64,000 bases of DNA from Flectobacillus roseus (GTDB taxonomy: Bacteria > Bacteroidota > Bacteroidia > Cytophagales > Spirosomataceae): NCBI RefSeq assembly GCF_030056665.1, contig NZ_JASHIG010000020.1. The stretch is one strand, 5' to 3'. The notes under the pieces were generated by a model. The model saw only the letters and a program-made list of their open reading frames with translations, was not told the DNA's origin and made no database searches. Position numbers and translations under genes: made by a program. Each line of letters opens with the position of its first letter. Position 1 is the stretch's first letter. Positions 53,511 through 62,524 of this stretch are shown here, piece by piece.

Positions 53511-53551
53511 AAAAGCGCGAGCCCTTCGAGAAAGGCTCGCGCTTTTTGTTG
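53511..53551 (+). terminator. lrp terminator
   Basis: aaaagcgcgagcc (53511-53523) and ggctcgcgctttt (53534-53546) form a GC-rich 13-bp stem with T run. Confidence 0.9.
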
Positions 53552-53715
53552 CTATACGCTTTGGGTGTTAAACAAAAATGTAATAATAATTCCGAAGAAA
53601 CACTACCATTGTTTTTACTTACAGCTTATTGCAGGTAAACTTGATTTAATTTTGCCTGCTTACGCAAGGACATATTTTCATTCAAAATTCACAACTCACA
53701 ATTCAGCACTTATAT

Positions 53716-55260
53716 TTACTCAACTATGGTATAATAGCTGAAATCGAGTGCATCGAAAGTATTGAGCAATGTTGAGATAAATTCGGAATTATTGAGCGAG
53801 AAATTCATGAGATTTTCCACACGTTCTTGTGACCCACCATTCGGGAAAAGTTTGTGCTTAAGCCCCAACAATTGATTTACTTCTGTTTCTTGATTACGCT
53901 CTTCCGCTTTTTTCAAGCGTTTTTCCAAATGGTCAAGGCTATTCAATAGCTTTTGTTGCTCCCCTTTTACTGCGCCTTCTAAGGTTTTATCGATTTTGAT
54001 AGCCTTGGCAAGTATTTCTTCAAAAATGGCTGAAAAGGTTTTTCCTTCTTCTGCCAAACTCAAAGAGTTTTCCGAATGCTTTTCAACAAAGTTTTTACGG
54101 AGCGTTATTTCATCATGGTATAGCTCCTCGATAGACAAATCTAGTTTTTCAATCTTTTTAGCAGAGGCCTTATTGACAACCAAAGCAAAATTGCGTGGCA
54201 TTAAGATTGGAAATGTGACGCCATAATGATCAAAAGCACCTTTCAGTTGTAACCAATAAGGCACTTCAGATGGACCGCCGATATAGGCTAGATTTGGTAA
54301 AATAACCTCTTCATACACAGGACGTAATACCACGTTAGGACTAAAATGTTCTGGTTGCGATTCGAGTAAGGCAAGTATCTCTTCTTCCGAAAATTGCAGC
54401 TCGGTATTCAATACTTTATAGATACCTTCTTCTTTTACGATACGCTCACGAACACCGTTGGACAAATAGAAGAAGTTGATTTCGCGAGGGGCAATTTGGG
54501 TTTTATATCCCAAATTTTCAAGGGCACTAGAGGTAGCATGTACTTTGGCAAAAGCCGAATGATTTAACAAATCATCTTTGATAATTGGCGAGAACAAAGT
54601 TTTTAACTGGCGGTCATCTGCATCAATACAAATCAATCCTTCTGCTCCAAATAACTCATGAATATAACATCGCACGGCATCGCTCAAGGTTTCTTTTTCG
54701 AGATATGCATTTTTAAATACCTCTGGGCAATCCGCAAACTCACTGATTAACGTTTCAAGCTCTTTAGGATTCATTCTTCCTACGGCTCCCTTTTGTTCGG
54801 TATTCCACTCGTATTTTTTACCAAACAAAGAAAAATGATTGATTTCAGCAAAATCATGGTCTTCGGTAGCCATCCAATATACAGGTACAAAGTTGTAGTC
54901 AGGATATGCTTTTTTCAATGATTTAGCCAAATTAATCACGGTAATCATCTTATAAACCACATAAAGAGGTCCAGTAAAAATATTCAACTGGTGCCCTGTG
55001 GTAACGGTAAAGGTATTGGGTTGAGCAAGAATATCAAGATCTGGCTGAATTGTTAGGTTTTGGTATTGTCGCTTTAGTACCTCTACAAGTACCTTTCTGT
55101 TTTCGTCAGAAAATGATTTTTGTTCTATCTGCTTGGCAAAACCTTCCAAATTAGGGAAGTTACCAGAATACTCGGTCAAAGCCGAAGCTTGGTCCATATA
55201 ATCAAGAAAGAGCGCTGAAAATTGGTTGGTTTGTCTTAAAGGTAGTCTATGTACTTGCAT
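53716..55260 (-). CDS. bshC: Bacillithiol biosynthesis cysteine-adding enzyme
   Basis: A 514-residue enzyme that adds cysteine to glucosaminyl-malate in the last step of bacillithiol synthesis. Family hallmarks are TVTTGHQLNIFTGPLYVVYK (about residues 89-108) and FVPVYWMATEDHDFAEINHF (about 135-154), plus LRPVYEEVILPNLAYIGGP. A C-terminal coiled coil (LDHLEKRLKKAEERNQETEV) mediates dimerisation. No bshA or bshB is nearby. Bacillithiol is known from Firmicutes and several Bacteroidota. Confidence 0.92.
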   Translation of the reverse strand: MQVHRLPLRQTNQFSALFLDYMDQASALTEYSGNFPNLEGFAKQIEQKSFSDENRKVLVEVLKRQYQNLTIQPDLDILAQPNTFTVTTGHQLNIFTGPLYVVYKMITVINLAKSLKKAYPDYNFVPVYWMATEDHDFAEINHFSLFGKKYEWNTEQKGAVGRMNPKELETLISEFADCPEVFKNAYLEKETLSDAVRCYIHELFGAEGLICIDADDRQLKTLFSPIIKDDLLNHSAFAKVHATSSALENLGYKTQIAPREINFFYLSNGVRERIVKEEGIYKVLNTELQFSEEEILALLESQPEHFSPNVVLRPVYEEVILPNLAYIGGPSEVPYWLQLKGAFDHYGVTFPILMPRNFALVVNKASAKKIEKLDLSIEELYHDEITLRKNFVEKHSENSLSLAEEGKTFSAIFEEILAKAIKIDKTLEGAVKGEQQKLLNSLDHLEKRLKKAEERNQETEVNQLLGLKHKLFPNGGSQERVENLMNFSLNNSEFISTLLNTFDALDFSYYTIVE

Positions 55261-55489
55261 AATGAGCGATGCCCCGTCGGGCTTTTCTATAAATATCTTC
55301 TAATGGTTGATTGAATGGAGTATTGTCTTGGATAGAAAACAAAACCTAACTTCATACTAACGCAAGGTTAGTGGAGTTCGTTCTTTTAAAGCTTGATGTT
55401 TTTCTGAACACCACCAAATTATCGACCAATAACATCCTAAAAACCTTGAAATGAATTATTTCAGTCCTGATTCATCTTCAAATATTGAG

Positions 55490-55497
55490 TATATTTG
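55490..55497 (+). promoter_or_regulatory. porP/sprF promoter -7 element
   Basis: TATATTTG fits TAnnTTTG and would give a leader of about 120 nt. The 365-bp gap (55261-55625) otherwise shows only a short inverted repeat near 55343-55372. Confidence 0.4.
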
Positions 55498-55625
55498 TAT
55501 AGAACTTGTTGAAAAACCGCCCTCTTCAAGCCGACTGCTCACAGTATAATAGATATCCTCAAAAGAGGAATAGGCACAAAATTTGCTTGTTTTTTCCTTA
55601 CGCTAATACATACGCAATCCTCGTC

Positions 55626-56663
55626 ATGCAAAAATTTATACTTTTTTTAGTAGCAAGTTTATTTTGCTATCGCCTAAGTGCCCAACAAAACCCTCAATAC
55701 AGTCAATATATGATGAATACCTATCTTATCAACCCCGCAGTGGTAGGTATTGAAGATTATACCGATATAAAAGTCGGCTATCGCAATCAGTGGACAAATT
55801 TTGAAGGAGCACCCACAACATACTACCTAACGGCGCACTTTGCCTTAGATAAGCCCGACCGTACCAGTACGGGTCCAACTCCTTATATTAGCAAAACTAT
55901 TCGTCGTCCTATTACTCCTTCTCGCCAATATAGCGGTAAGCCACGAGTACCAGGGCATCAGGGCGTAGGCATTTCGCTCATATCTGACAATATGGGTCCT
56001 AGCTCCCAAATTAGCCTTTTGGGAAGTTACGCTTATCATATTCCTGTTACAGGACACTCAAAATTAGCCATTGGAGCATCGGGTGGTGTGACGCAATATA
56101 CGCTAGACTTTTCGAATTTGCAGGTAAAAGTAAATCCAGATCCTGCGATTATGGGAGGTGGTAAAATTACAGCAATTCAGCCTACCATCAATGTAGGGGC
56201 ATGGTATTACTCGATGAACTATTATATTGGGGTATCTGCCAATCAACTTCTTTTTGAAAACTATAACCTCAAACCCACAGGCGATAACTCATCTACTTAT
56301 TCGTGGGTTGGTAGTGTTTATCCTCACTATTTTCTTTCGGCTGGTTATAGATTTGACGCTACTGATTACTGGACGGTAATGCCTTCGGTATTAGTCAAAA
56401 AAGTAAATTTGGCACCTGTGACGTATGATGTGAATCTAAAAGCAATGTATGACAATCGTTTTTGGATTGGTGTCTCTTATCGCAACAAAGACGCTTTTGT
56501 AGGTTTGGTAGGTTTTAATATTAGCTCTCTTCTCAATATTGGCTATTCTTATGACTTCACGTTGTCTGACATCAATCAACGCTCTAGAGGCTCTCATGAG
56601 ATTGTGATTGGAGTTATGCTAAACAACAGACATAAAATCCTCTGTCCACAAAATTTGTGGTAA
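55626..56663 (+). CDS. Type IX secretion system membrane protein, PorP/SprF family
   Basis: A 345-residue outer-membrane barrel if started at ATG 55626 (MQKFILFLVASLFCYRLSAQ), giving a signal peptide; the frame from 55506 adds 40 atypical residues. The PorP/SprF opening is QNPQYSQYMMNTYLINPAVV followed by GYRNQWTNFEGAPTTYYLTA, and VGISLISDNMGPSSQISLLG is also typical. SprF-like proteins work with the type IX system, either in gliding or in delivering particular surface proteins. No partner adhesin or porKLMN gene is nearby. Confidence 0.93.
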   Translation: MQKFILFLVASLFCYRLSAQQNPQYSQYMMNTYLINPAVVGIEDYTDIKVGYRNQWTNFEGAPTTYYLTAHFALDKPDRTSTGPTPYISKTIRRPITPSRQYSGKPRVPGHQGVGISLISDNMGPSSQISLLGSYAYHIPVTGHSKLAIGASGGVTQYTLDFSNLQVKVNPDPAIMGGGKITAIQPTINVGAWYYSMNYYIGVSANQLLFENYNLKPTGDNSSTYSWVGSVYPHYFLSAGYRFDATDYWTVMPSVLVKKVNLAPVTYDVNLKAMYDNRFWIGVSYRNKDAFVGLVGFNISSLLNIGYSYDFTLSDINQRSRGSHEIVIGVMLNNRHKILCPQNLW

Positions 56664-56664
56664 T

Positions 56665-56704
56665 AAAATGGCTTGCTTAATATCGTAAAAAGGCAAGCCA
56701 TTTT
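56665..56704. terminator. Bidirectional terminator between porP/sprF and the mini HExxH gene
   Basis: aaaatggcttgc (56665-56676) pairs perfectly with gcaagccatttt (56693-56704); the right arm lies within the last codons of the convergent gene. Confidence 0.75.
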
Positions 56705-57030
56705 CTTTTTGTCAAATATTGTAAATTTTCATCTTCTTGGTAAGCCTCTCTTTCAAATATGATTTGATGATATGCCTTATTATGAGGCATTCCTTTCAAA
56801 CGATTTATACCATAATTAATCAGATACCACAGATAAAAAAAGACAATTCCCAATTCGATTTGCTGGCGTAAGTGAATCCTTTCATGATTGACTAATATTT
56901 TCGAGGGATTGCTTTTTTGAACTAATATAAAAGGAAACAGTGCCATACCTGCTACCTGCAGATATGGCACTGTTAACAATATATAACCTTGTCGCAAATG
57001 AAAACCTATATGTATTTTGGGTAAAGCCAT
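56677..57030 (-). CDS. Small membrane protein with HExxH motif (candidate mini metallopeptidase)
   Basis: A 117-residue protein with a zincin-like motif HERIH (residues 49-53) in ILVNHERIHLRQQIELG, and a later acidic cluster FEREAYQED (92-100) that could supply a third ligand. Two hydrophobic stretches (residues 17-38 and 60-74) suggest membrane association. Similar short proteins with HExxHxxQQ and a later FE-x-EAY motif occur in Bacteroidota, as far as I recall, without assigned function. It lacks a catalytic domain of normal size. It lies 47 bp downstream of nuoA on the same strand. Confidence 0.7.
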   Translation of the reverse strand: MALPKIHIGFHLRQGYILLTVPYLQVAGMALFPFILVQKSNPSKILVNHERIHLRQQIELGIVFFYLWYLINYGINRLKGMPHNKAYHQIIFEREAYQEDENLQYLTKRKWLAFLRY

Positions 57031-57077
57031 TAATCAAACCAATAGAAGAATTTACACCAAATACTTGCCTCTAAGAC

Positions 57078-57542
57078 CTAAGAATATTTTTTATTGATAG
57101 CCTCATACTTGCTTACTGGTACTGGCGATTTAAACTGTGGTTCTTGCACCTCTGGGCGCACCCAATCCAAATGTCCCTTTATCCACGCATAGGCTAATCC
57201 GAGAATTAAAATGCCTACAAAAATAAACATTTCGGCCATCGAAAACCATCCCCAAAGACCGTCAGTCGTATTGTTTAGCGTTTCATTTCCAAAAACTGTG
57301 GCCCATGGAAACAAGAAAACTAATTCTAAATCAAATAGTACAAACAACAATGCAATTACATAAAAGCGAATGTTAAAACGGACGTTGGCATTACCATCGG
57401 GTTCTTCTCCTGACTCGTAAGTGGTCAACTTCTCAACATTCGGGCGATTGGGTCTCAATAGTTTGGCAACAAAAAGAATTACCGCCGTAAAGACAATCGC
57501 AGTGATAATAAACAATAATATATACCCAAATTCACTTAGCAT
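57078..57542 (-). CDS. nuoA: NADH-quinone oxidoreductase subunit A
   Basis: A 154-residue membrane subunit of complex I with three transmembrane helices (residues 5-27, about 62-82 and 100-122). Family motifs are KLTTYESGEEPDGNANVRFN (about 38-57) and FYVIALLFVLFDLELVFLFPW (21 residues in the gene, central part of the second helix). A C-terminal tail of about 30 hydrophilic residues extends beyond the usual length. No nuoB or nuoC follows; nuoD is about 9 kb away. Confidence 0.94.
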   Translation of the reverse strand: MLSEFGYILLFIITAIVFTAVILFVAKLLRPNRPNVEKLTTYESGEEPDGNANVRFNIRFYVIALLFVLFDLELVFLFPWATVFGNETLNNTTDGLWGWFSMAEMFIFVGILILGLAYAWIKGHLDWVRPEVQEPQFKSPVPVSKYEAINKKYS

Positions 57543-57621
57543 CGTATAACAAATTAGAAAAGCAACTGAAAGATATTAGGAGTAAAAAATGACACCTGAA
57601 AGCAGAAAGCTCACGACTCTT

Positions 57622-58242
57622 TTACGACTTATTCCTAATATTAAAATAACCTTTGACTACCGTAAAAGTTGTAATGACCAAGAAGAAAAGGATTACATAA
57701 TGAACGTAGTTGATAATCCAAGGAAACTTGATACCAAACCAATAACCACCTCCTACTAACGAGACTACCCAAACAGCTCCACCAACGATATTCAGGAAAA
57801 GATATTTTGGATAATTCATTTTACTTATACCCGCCAAAATCGGTGCAAAGGTACGGATATATGGCAAGAAACGACTGATAATTAGCGCTTGGCTTCCATA
57901 TTTTTCGAAAAAATCCTGCGTAGCATCTAGGTGTTTTCTTTTAAAATACCAAGTATCAGGTCTGTTTTCAAGAGTTGTACCAAAGTATCGCCCAAATAAA
58001 AACCCTGTTAAAGATCCTATTACTGCTGCCAAAAACAAATATAATATCACAGTAGTAATAGGGTAAAGTAATAGTTTACTACCTACAAAAATTCCAGTCA
58101 AAAATAGAAGGTAGTCGCCCGGTAGAAAGAAAGCAAAGAAAAGCCCATTTTCAGCATATACCACAAAGGTGATGGCAAACAAACCTGCATTAATTATCTC
58201 TTTTGAATCAGAGAGATATTTTATTATTTGAGTTATATCCAT
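57622..58242 (-). CDS. DedA/SNARE-associated family membrane protein
   Basis: A 206-residue inner-membrane protein. The family segments are LFFAFFLPGDYLLFLTGIFV (about 33-52), the conserved glycine/arginine motif FLFGRYFGTTL, and ISRFLPYIRTFAPILAGISK (about 120-139) with NIVGGAVWV. DedA proteins are implicated in undecaprenyl phosphate or phospholipid flipping (UptA/PopT-like in other bacteria) and membrane homeostasis. The precise substrate is not decided here. It lies 79 bp upstream of nuoA on the same strand. Confidence 0.9.
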   Translation of the reverse strand: MDITQIIKYLSDSKEIINAGLFAITFVVYAENGLFFAFFLPGDYLLFLTGIFVGSKLLLYPITTVILYLFLAAVIGSLTGFLFGRYFGTTLENRPDTWYFKRKHLDATQDFFEKYGSQALIISRFLPYIRTFAPILAGISKMNYPKYLFLNIVGGAVWVVSLVGGGYWFGIKFPWIINYVHYVILFFLVITTFTVVKGYFNIRNKS

Positions 58243-58413
58243 GGATAATTTTTACAACAAGCCAACACAACACTTAAAATCCAGTTTCTGCTATCGATGA
58301 TTTATTCCAATAGCCCCGACAAATTAGACTTATTTTTACAATTTTTCGTTGTGTATGGATTAAAACTTCATTAGGAAATTTTCAATCCATGCTCTAGTTT
58401 TTATGTTCGAGGT

Positions 58414-60066
58414 TTACTTTCTTTCAAAAACAATTTTCCCATCAAAAATAGTCATTAATACCTGTACATTTTTTATTTTTTCAGGTTGAATTGTTAAAAT
58501 ATCCTCTGAAAGTACCACCATATCAGCCAGTTTACCAACTTCGATACTTCCCTTTACATTTTCCTCAAAAGCCGCATACGCATTATTGATAGTATAAGCT
58601 TTGATGGCATCCTGCACAGATATTTTCTGTTTCGGTATCCAACCCATCGGGTTAGCGCCATCCACTGTTTGACGAGTTACAGCAGCATATATCCCCAAAA
58701 TAGCATTAAGCGGCGCCACCGACCAATCCGAGCCCATACAGAGTTTTACACCAGCTTCCAAAAACGATTTGTAAGGGTGAGTATAATTTACTCGGTCTCC
58801 GATACGCTTAGCAGCCCAAACACCATCGTCGATACAGTGATAAGGCTGTACAGAAGCAATAACACCCAATTTGGCAAAAGCTTGAATATCTTCAAATCTC
58901 ACATGCTGTGCGTGCTCGATACGGAAACGACGATCCCATTTGGGATTTTCCTGTATGATTTTTTCAAAAAGTTTTAACATCAAATAATTGGCCGAATCCC
59001 CAATAGCATGAATAGAAAGCTGTAAATGGTTTTTATCAGCATCTACTGCCCATTTGGTCAAGCTTCCATTAATAATAATATCCGAAGCCAAACCCTTGGT
59101 ATTGGGGTTTTGTGTGTAAGGCTTAAACATCAAAGCCGTACTCGACCCTAAAGAGCCATCAGCATAAGCTTTCAACGAACCCAATTTGATTTTATCAGAG
59201 CCAAATCCTACTTGAATACCCGTATTTACCAAGTTTTGATAAGTACTAATGGGAAGTCTTGTATAAAAACGACACGTAAGTTTACCCGCCTTTTCCAAGT
59301 CTTGATAAGCAATCAAATCTGGTTGAAACGTAATATCATGAACCGAAGTAATACCGTTTTCTCGTGCTTCTTGAAGTGCTCTTTCTACAAATTTGATTTT
59401 TTGCGCTGCATTGGCCGCTGGAATAATTTTATAAATCAAAGGCATTGCGGCGTCTTTCAAAACACCTGTTGGTTCGCCAGTCTTAGGATCTTTCACTATT
59501 TCTCCACCATCAGGCGAAGGTGTATCTTTGTTAATACCTGCTAAAGCCAAGGCTTTTGAATTGGCTAGCCCCATATGACCATCAAAACGGTCAACAAAAA
59601 TGGGGGTATCTTGCGAAAAATCATCAATCATTTCCTTGGTGGGCAATTCTTTCACTTCCCAAGATTCATGATCCCAATTTCCAGAAGTTATCCACTCTCC
59701 ACGGTGGTTATCCACATACTTTTTTAAAATACCTTTAAATTCCGCTATCGTTTTTGCACCTCTCAAGTCTACTCCCAACAGATACATTCCTCCATCAGCA
59801 AAATGCGTGTGATTGTCGATAAGCCCAGGAAGCATTAATTTTCCCTTCAAGTCCACCATCTTAGTTCGACTATCTGACCATACAGCACGAGCCTCGGGTG
59901 TGGAGCCTACAAACAATATCTTTCCGTTTTCGACCACTACCGCTTCTGCAACTGAGCTTTTGGCATCAACTGTATATACTTTGCCATTATAAAAACAGGT
60001 TTTTTGCGCCTGCGAGAGCTTCGTTGTGAAGAGGATAAAAATGAATGAGAGTAGTGCTTTTTTCAT
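58414..60066 (-). CDS. Exported amidohydrolase, YtcJ-like
   Basis: A 550-residue metal-dependent hydrolase with a signal peptide ending at LSQAQ (residue 21). The amidohydrolase_3 signature elements are LPGLIDNHTHFADGG (HxH metal ligands near residues 86-88), FDGHMGLANSKAL, SIHAIGDSANY, RIEHAQHVRFED and MGSDWSVAPLNAIL. The YtcJ subfamily acts on N-acyl or formamide-like substrates, which are unknown for most members. The signal peptide implies a periplasmic enzyme scavenging external compounds. Confidence 0.9.
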   Translation of the reverse strand: MKKALLSFIFILFTTKLSQAQKTCFYNGKVYTVDAKSSVAEAVVVENGKILFVGSTPEARAVWSDSRTKMVDLKGKLMLPGLIDNHTHFADGGMYLLGVDLRGAKTIAEFKGILKKYVDNHRGEWITSGNWDHESWEVKELPTKEMIDDFSQDTPIFVDRFDGHMGLANSKALALAGINKDTPSPDGGEIVKDPKTGEPTGVLKDAAMPLIYKIIPAANAAQKIKFVERALQEARENGITSVHDITFQPDLIAYQDLEKAGKLTCRFYTRLPISTYQNLVNTGIQVGFGSDKIKLGSLKAYADGSLGSSTALMFKPYTQNPNTKGLASDIIINGSLTKWAVDADKNHLQLSIHAIGDSANYLMLKLFEKIIQENPKWDRRFRIEHAQHVRFEDIQAFAKLGVIASVQPYHCIDDGVWAAKRIGDRVNYTHPYKSFLEAGVKLCMGSDWSVAPLNAILGIYAAVTRQTVDGANPMGWIPKQKISVQDAIKAYTINNAYAAFEENVKGSIEVGKLADMVVLSEDILTIQPEKIKNVQVLMTIFDGKIVFERK

Positions 60067-60124
60067 ATAATAGTAGTGAAGGTTTGTTGACTTTGAATAA
60101 TTTTAGATAAAGTTAAACAAAAAA

Positions 60125-60152
60125 AAGTGCCACAATACAAATTGTGGCACTT
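60125..60152 (-). terminator. Terminator after the ABC-F gene
   Basis: aagtgccacaat (60125-60136) and attgtggcactt (60141-60152) form a perfect 12-bp stem; on the minus strand it ends in at least eight T. Confidence 0.85.
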
Positions 60153-60193
60153 GAATATACAGTAATGCTTTTATTATGAAAGAATTATGCAGT

Positions 60194-62077
60194 CTACATC
60201 ATTTCTGATAGCTCCAACCAGCGAAGTTCTTTTTCATCTAGTTGGTCTGTAATTTGTTCTATCTCCTTAGCCCAAGCTGCCAATTCTTCATAGGCCCCCC
60301 CAGCATTGAGTTTTTCTGTCAATTCAGCTTTACGGTCTCCCAATTTAGCGATTTCCCCTTCCAAAGATTCATACTCTTTCTGCTCTTTGTAAGAAAGTTT
60401 CTTTTTGGCAGAAGTAGCAACAGGAACCTCTTGAACAACTGGAGCACTTGGCGCTTCTACTTTTTTGGGTGCCGATTTAGCTTGAGCCTCTTGCTTATCC
60501 AATTCATCTTTCCATTCACGATAATCGGTATAGTTTCCTGGGAAATCACGAATTTGTCCTTCTCCCTCAAACACAAAAAGGTGTTCAACCAATTTGTCCA
60601 TAAAATAACGGTCGTGAGATACTAGCAATAAACAGCCACCAAACTCCATTAAGAAGTCCTCCAAAATATTCAATGTCTGAATATCCAAGTCGTTGGTAGG
60701 TTCATCCAGAATCAAGAAGTTAGGGTTTTTAATCAAAACTCGCATCAAAGCCAAACGGCGTTTTTCGCCCCCAGACAGCTTTTCAACAAGTGTATATTGT
60801 ACTTTAGGCTCAAACTTAAAATGCGTCAAAAACTGACTTGCCGTAATGCTCTGTCCATTTCCTAAAGTAACGTATTCGGCAATTTCGGTCACTATATCAA
60901 TAACTCTTTGCCCATCTCTATATTCTAAATCGCCCTGCTGATAATAACCATAAACAACCGTTTCGCCTGTGGTAATATTTCCTGAATCGGGTTTAAGGTT
61001 TTGCGTAATCATATTCAAAAATGTTGACTTCCCAGCTCCATTTTTTCCAATGATACCAATTCTATCTTTTTTCTTGAAAACATAAGAGAAATTAGCAACG
61101 ATTTTTTGTTCGCCAAAGCTTTTTGATAAGTCATCAATTTCTAAAATCTTACTTCCTTGACGAGCCATTTTTACATTTAACTGCACTTTAGAATCGTCTT
61201 TAGTTTGTGATGCTTTATCTTTTAAATCGTAGAAAGCATCAATACGATATTGAGCTTTTGTACCACGTGCTTTAGGCTGGCGGCGCATCCATTCTAGCTC
61301 AGTACGAAGCAGGTTTTTAGCTTTATCGATACTTGCGGCTTCCATGGCTTCACGTTCGGCTTTTTTCTCTAAGAAATACCCATAATTTCCTTTGTAAGGA
61401 TACGTTTTGCCATTATCCAGCTCAACAATATTATTACAAACTCTGTCCAAGAAATAACGGTCGTGAGTTACCAATAACAAGGTTACATTTTGAGAAGAAA
61501 GAGTTTGCTCCAACCACTCGATTGTTTCTAAATCAAGGTGGTTGGTCGGTTCATCCATGATGATTAAATCTGGCTCTTCAATCAAAATTTTGGCCATAGC
61601 CACACGCTTCCGCTGCCCACCCGATAAAGATGAAATAGGCTTATCGAGGTCATGAATACCCAATTTACCTAAAACTTGTTCCACACGACTTTCGTAGTCC
61701 CAAGCTTGGTATTTGTCCATCAATTCAAGTGCTTTCGTCAAATCGTCATCGTTGTGATGCAACATAGCATTTTCATATGCCTTGATGGCTTGCACTGTCG
61801 GTGAATCGCCATCAAAAAGGGAATCCATTACTGACAACGACTCATTAAATACAGGGTTTTGTGAAAGATACCCCACCGTAATTCCTTTACGAATACTGAT
61901 AGTACCTTCGTCGGCAGGAATCACTCCTGCCAAGACATTCATTAAAGTAGTCTTTCCAGAGCCATTTTGACCCACTAAGGCTACTTTATCACCTTTAAGA
62001 ATACCGAAATTGATACCTTTAAAAAGCCAGCGCTCATTAAAGTTTTTAGAAATATTTTCTGCTGATAGATAATTCAT
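60194..62077 (-). CDS. uup: ABC-F family ATPase, Uup-like
   Basis: A 627-residue soluble tandem ABC protein if started at ATG 62077 (MNYLSAENISKNFN). Two ABC cassettes: Walker A GQNGSGKTTL and GKNGAGKSTF, signatures LSGGQRKRVAM and LSGGEKRRLAL, Walker B LIIMDEPTNHLD and FLILDEPTNDLD. The linker holds the ABC-F helices. A C-terminal coiled coil (YKEQKEYESLEGEIAKLGDR, then KAELTEKLNAGG) marks the Uup type, associated with ribosome function and DNA transposition suppression in E. coli. It has no membrane domain. Confidence 0.93.
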   Translation of the reverse strand: MNYLSAENISKNFNERWLFKGINFGILKGDKVALVGQNGSGKTTLMNVLAGVIPADEGTISIRKGITVGYLSQNPVFNESLSVMDSLFDGDSPTVQAIKAYENAMLHHNDDDLTKALELMDKYQAWDYESRVEQVLGKLGIHDLDKPISSLSGGQRKRVAMAKILIEEPDLIIMDEPTNHLDLETIEWLEQTLSSQNVTLLLVTHDRYFLDRVCNNIVELDNGKTYPYKGNYGYFLEKKAEREAMEAASIDKAKNLLRTELEWMRRQPKARGTKAQYRIDAFYDLKDKASQTKDDSKVQLNVKMARQGSKILEIDDLSKSFGEQKIVANFSYVFKKKDRIGIIGKNGAGKSTFLNMITQNLKPDSGNITTGETVVYGYYQQGDLEYRDGQRVIDIVTEIAEYVTLGNGQSITASQFLTHFKFEPKVQYTLVEKLSGGEKRRLALMRVLIKNPNFLILDEPTNDLDIQTLNILEDFLMEFGGCLLLVSHDRYFMDKLVEHLFVFEGEGQIRDFPGNYTDYREWKDELDKQEAQAKSAPKKVEAPSAPVVQEVPVATSAKKKLSYKEQKEYESLEGEIAKLGDRKAELTEKLNAGGAYEELAAWAKEIEQITDQLDEKELRWLELSEMM

Positions 62078-62138
62078 TATGTTGAGCAATAGACCTAAGC
62101 CTAGTTTAGCAAAATTTGGGGCAAAATTACGTAAAAAA

Positions 62139-62161
62139 AGCCGTATCGTTGGGATACGGCT
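62139..62161 (-). terminator. Terminator downstream of the DUF4139-like remnant
   Basis: agccgtatc (62139-62147) and gatacggct (62153-62161) pair; on the minus strand seven T follow, so it ends minus-strand transcription from the remnant or the barrel gene. Confidence 0.75.
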
Positions 62162-62167
62162 CTAAAA

Positions 62168-62389
62168 CTATTCTGTGCTATTATTTGTCCCCTTGGGAGA
62201 TTTAACAGAATACTGAAAGTTCAATTTCTTTTGTTGCATAGCAACGAGGTTTAATCGCCAAGTAATTTTCCCAGAATCATTGTCAACTACTGCCTCAGGA
62301 GCAAGCTTGTCATATATTTCTATTTCCTTATTACTTGATAAAATTGAATTTCCTAGTTCAAAACTTAGTCTTGGACTACTTAACTGTCT
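62168..62389 (-). pseudogene. Remnant of a DUF4139 (mucoidy inhibitor MuiA-like) C-terminus
   Basis: On the minus strand an open stretch of 73 codons without a usable start codon runs from an in-frame TGA (62392-62390) to the stop TAG at 62170-62168. It reads LSSPRLSFELGNSI..., then IEIYDKLAPEAVVDNDSGKI, TWRLNLVAMQQKKLNFQYSV, KSPKG. This resembles the extreme C-terminus of DUF4139 proteins (a v-x-DxxP segment, then TGxxTWxLxLxPxxxKxLxFxYxVxxPK). The rest of the gene is not found in the adjacent 130 bp, so this seems a decayed fragment. The match is by pattern memory only. Confidence 0.5.
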
Positions 62390-62524
62390 TCATAAAATTC
62401 AGTGACAGAGCCCAAATACTTGAAGCTCTCTTACTCGTTTTGTCTATTAATTGGTTGAAAGTCATTAAATCTAATCAAAAGTCGTTCGGAAATCTACTGG
62501 CTCACCTACGAGAATCATGAAGTG

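Noticed and set aside
62335..62520. A plus-strand open frame of 61 codons
   Set aside because: It runs opposite to the DUF4139-like remnant, has no family resemblance and no promoter; it is treated as a chance frame.
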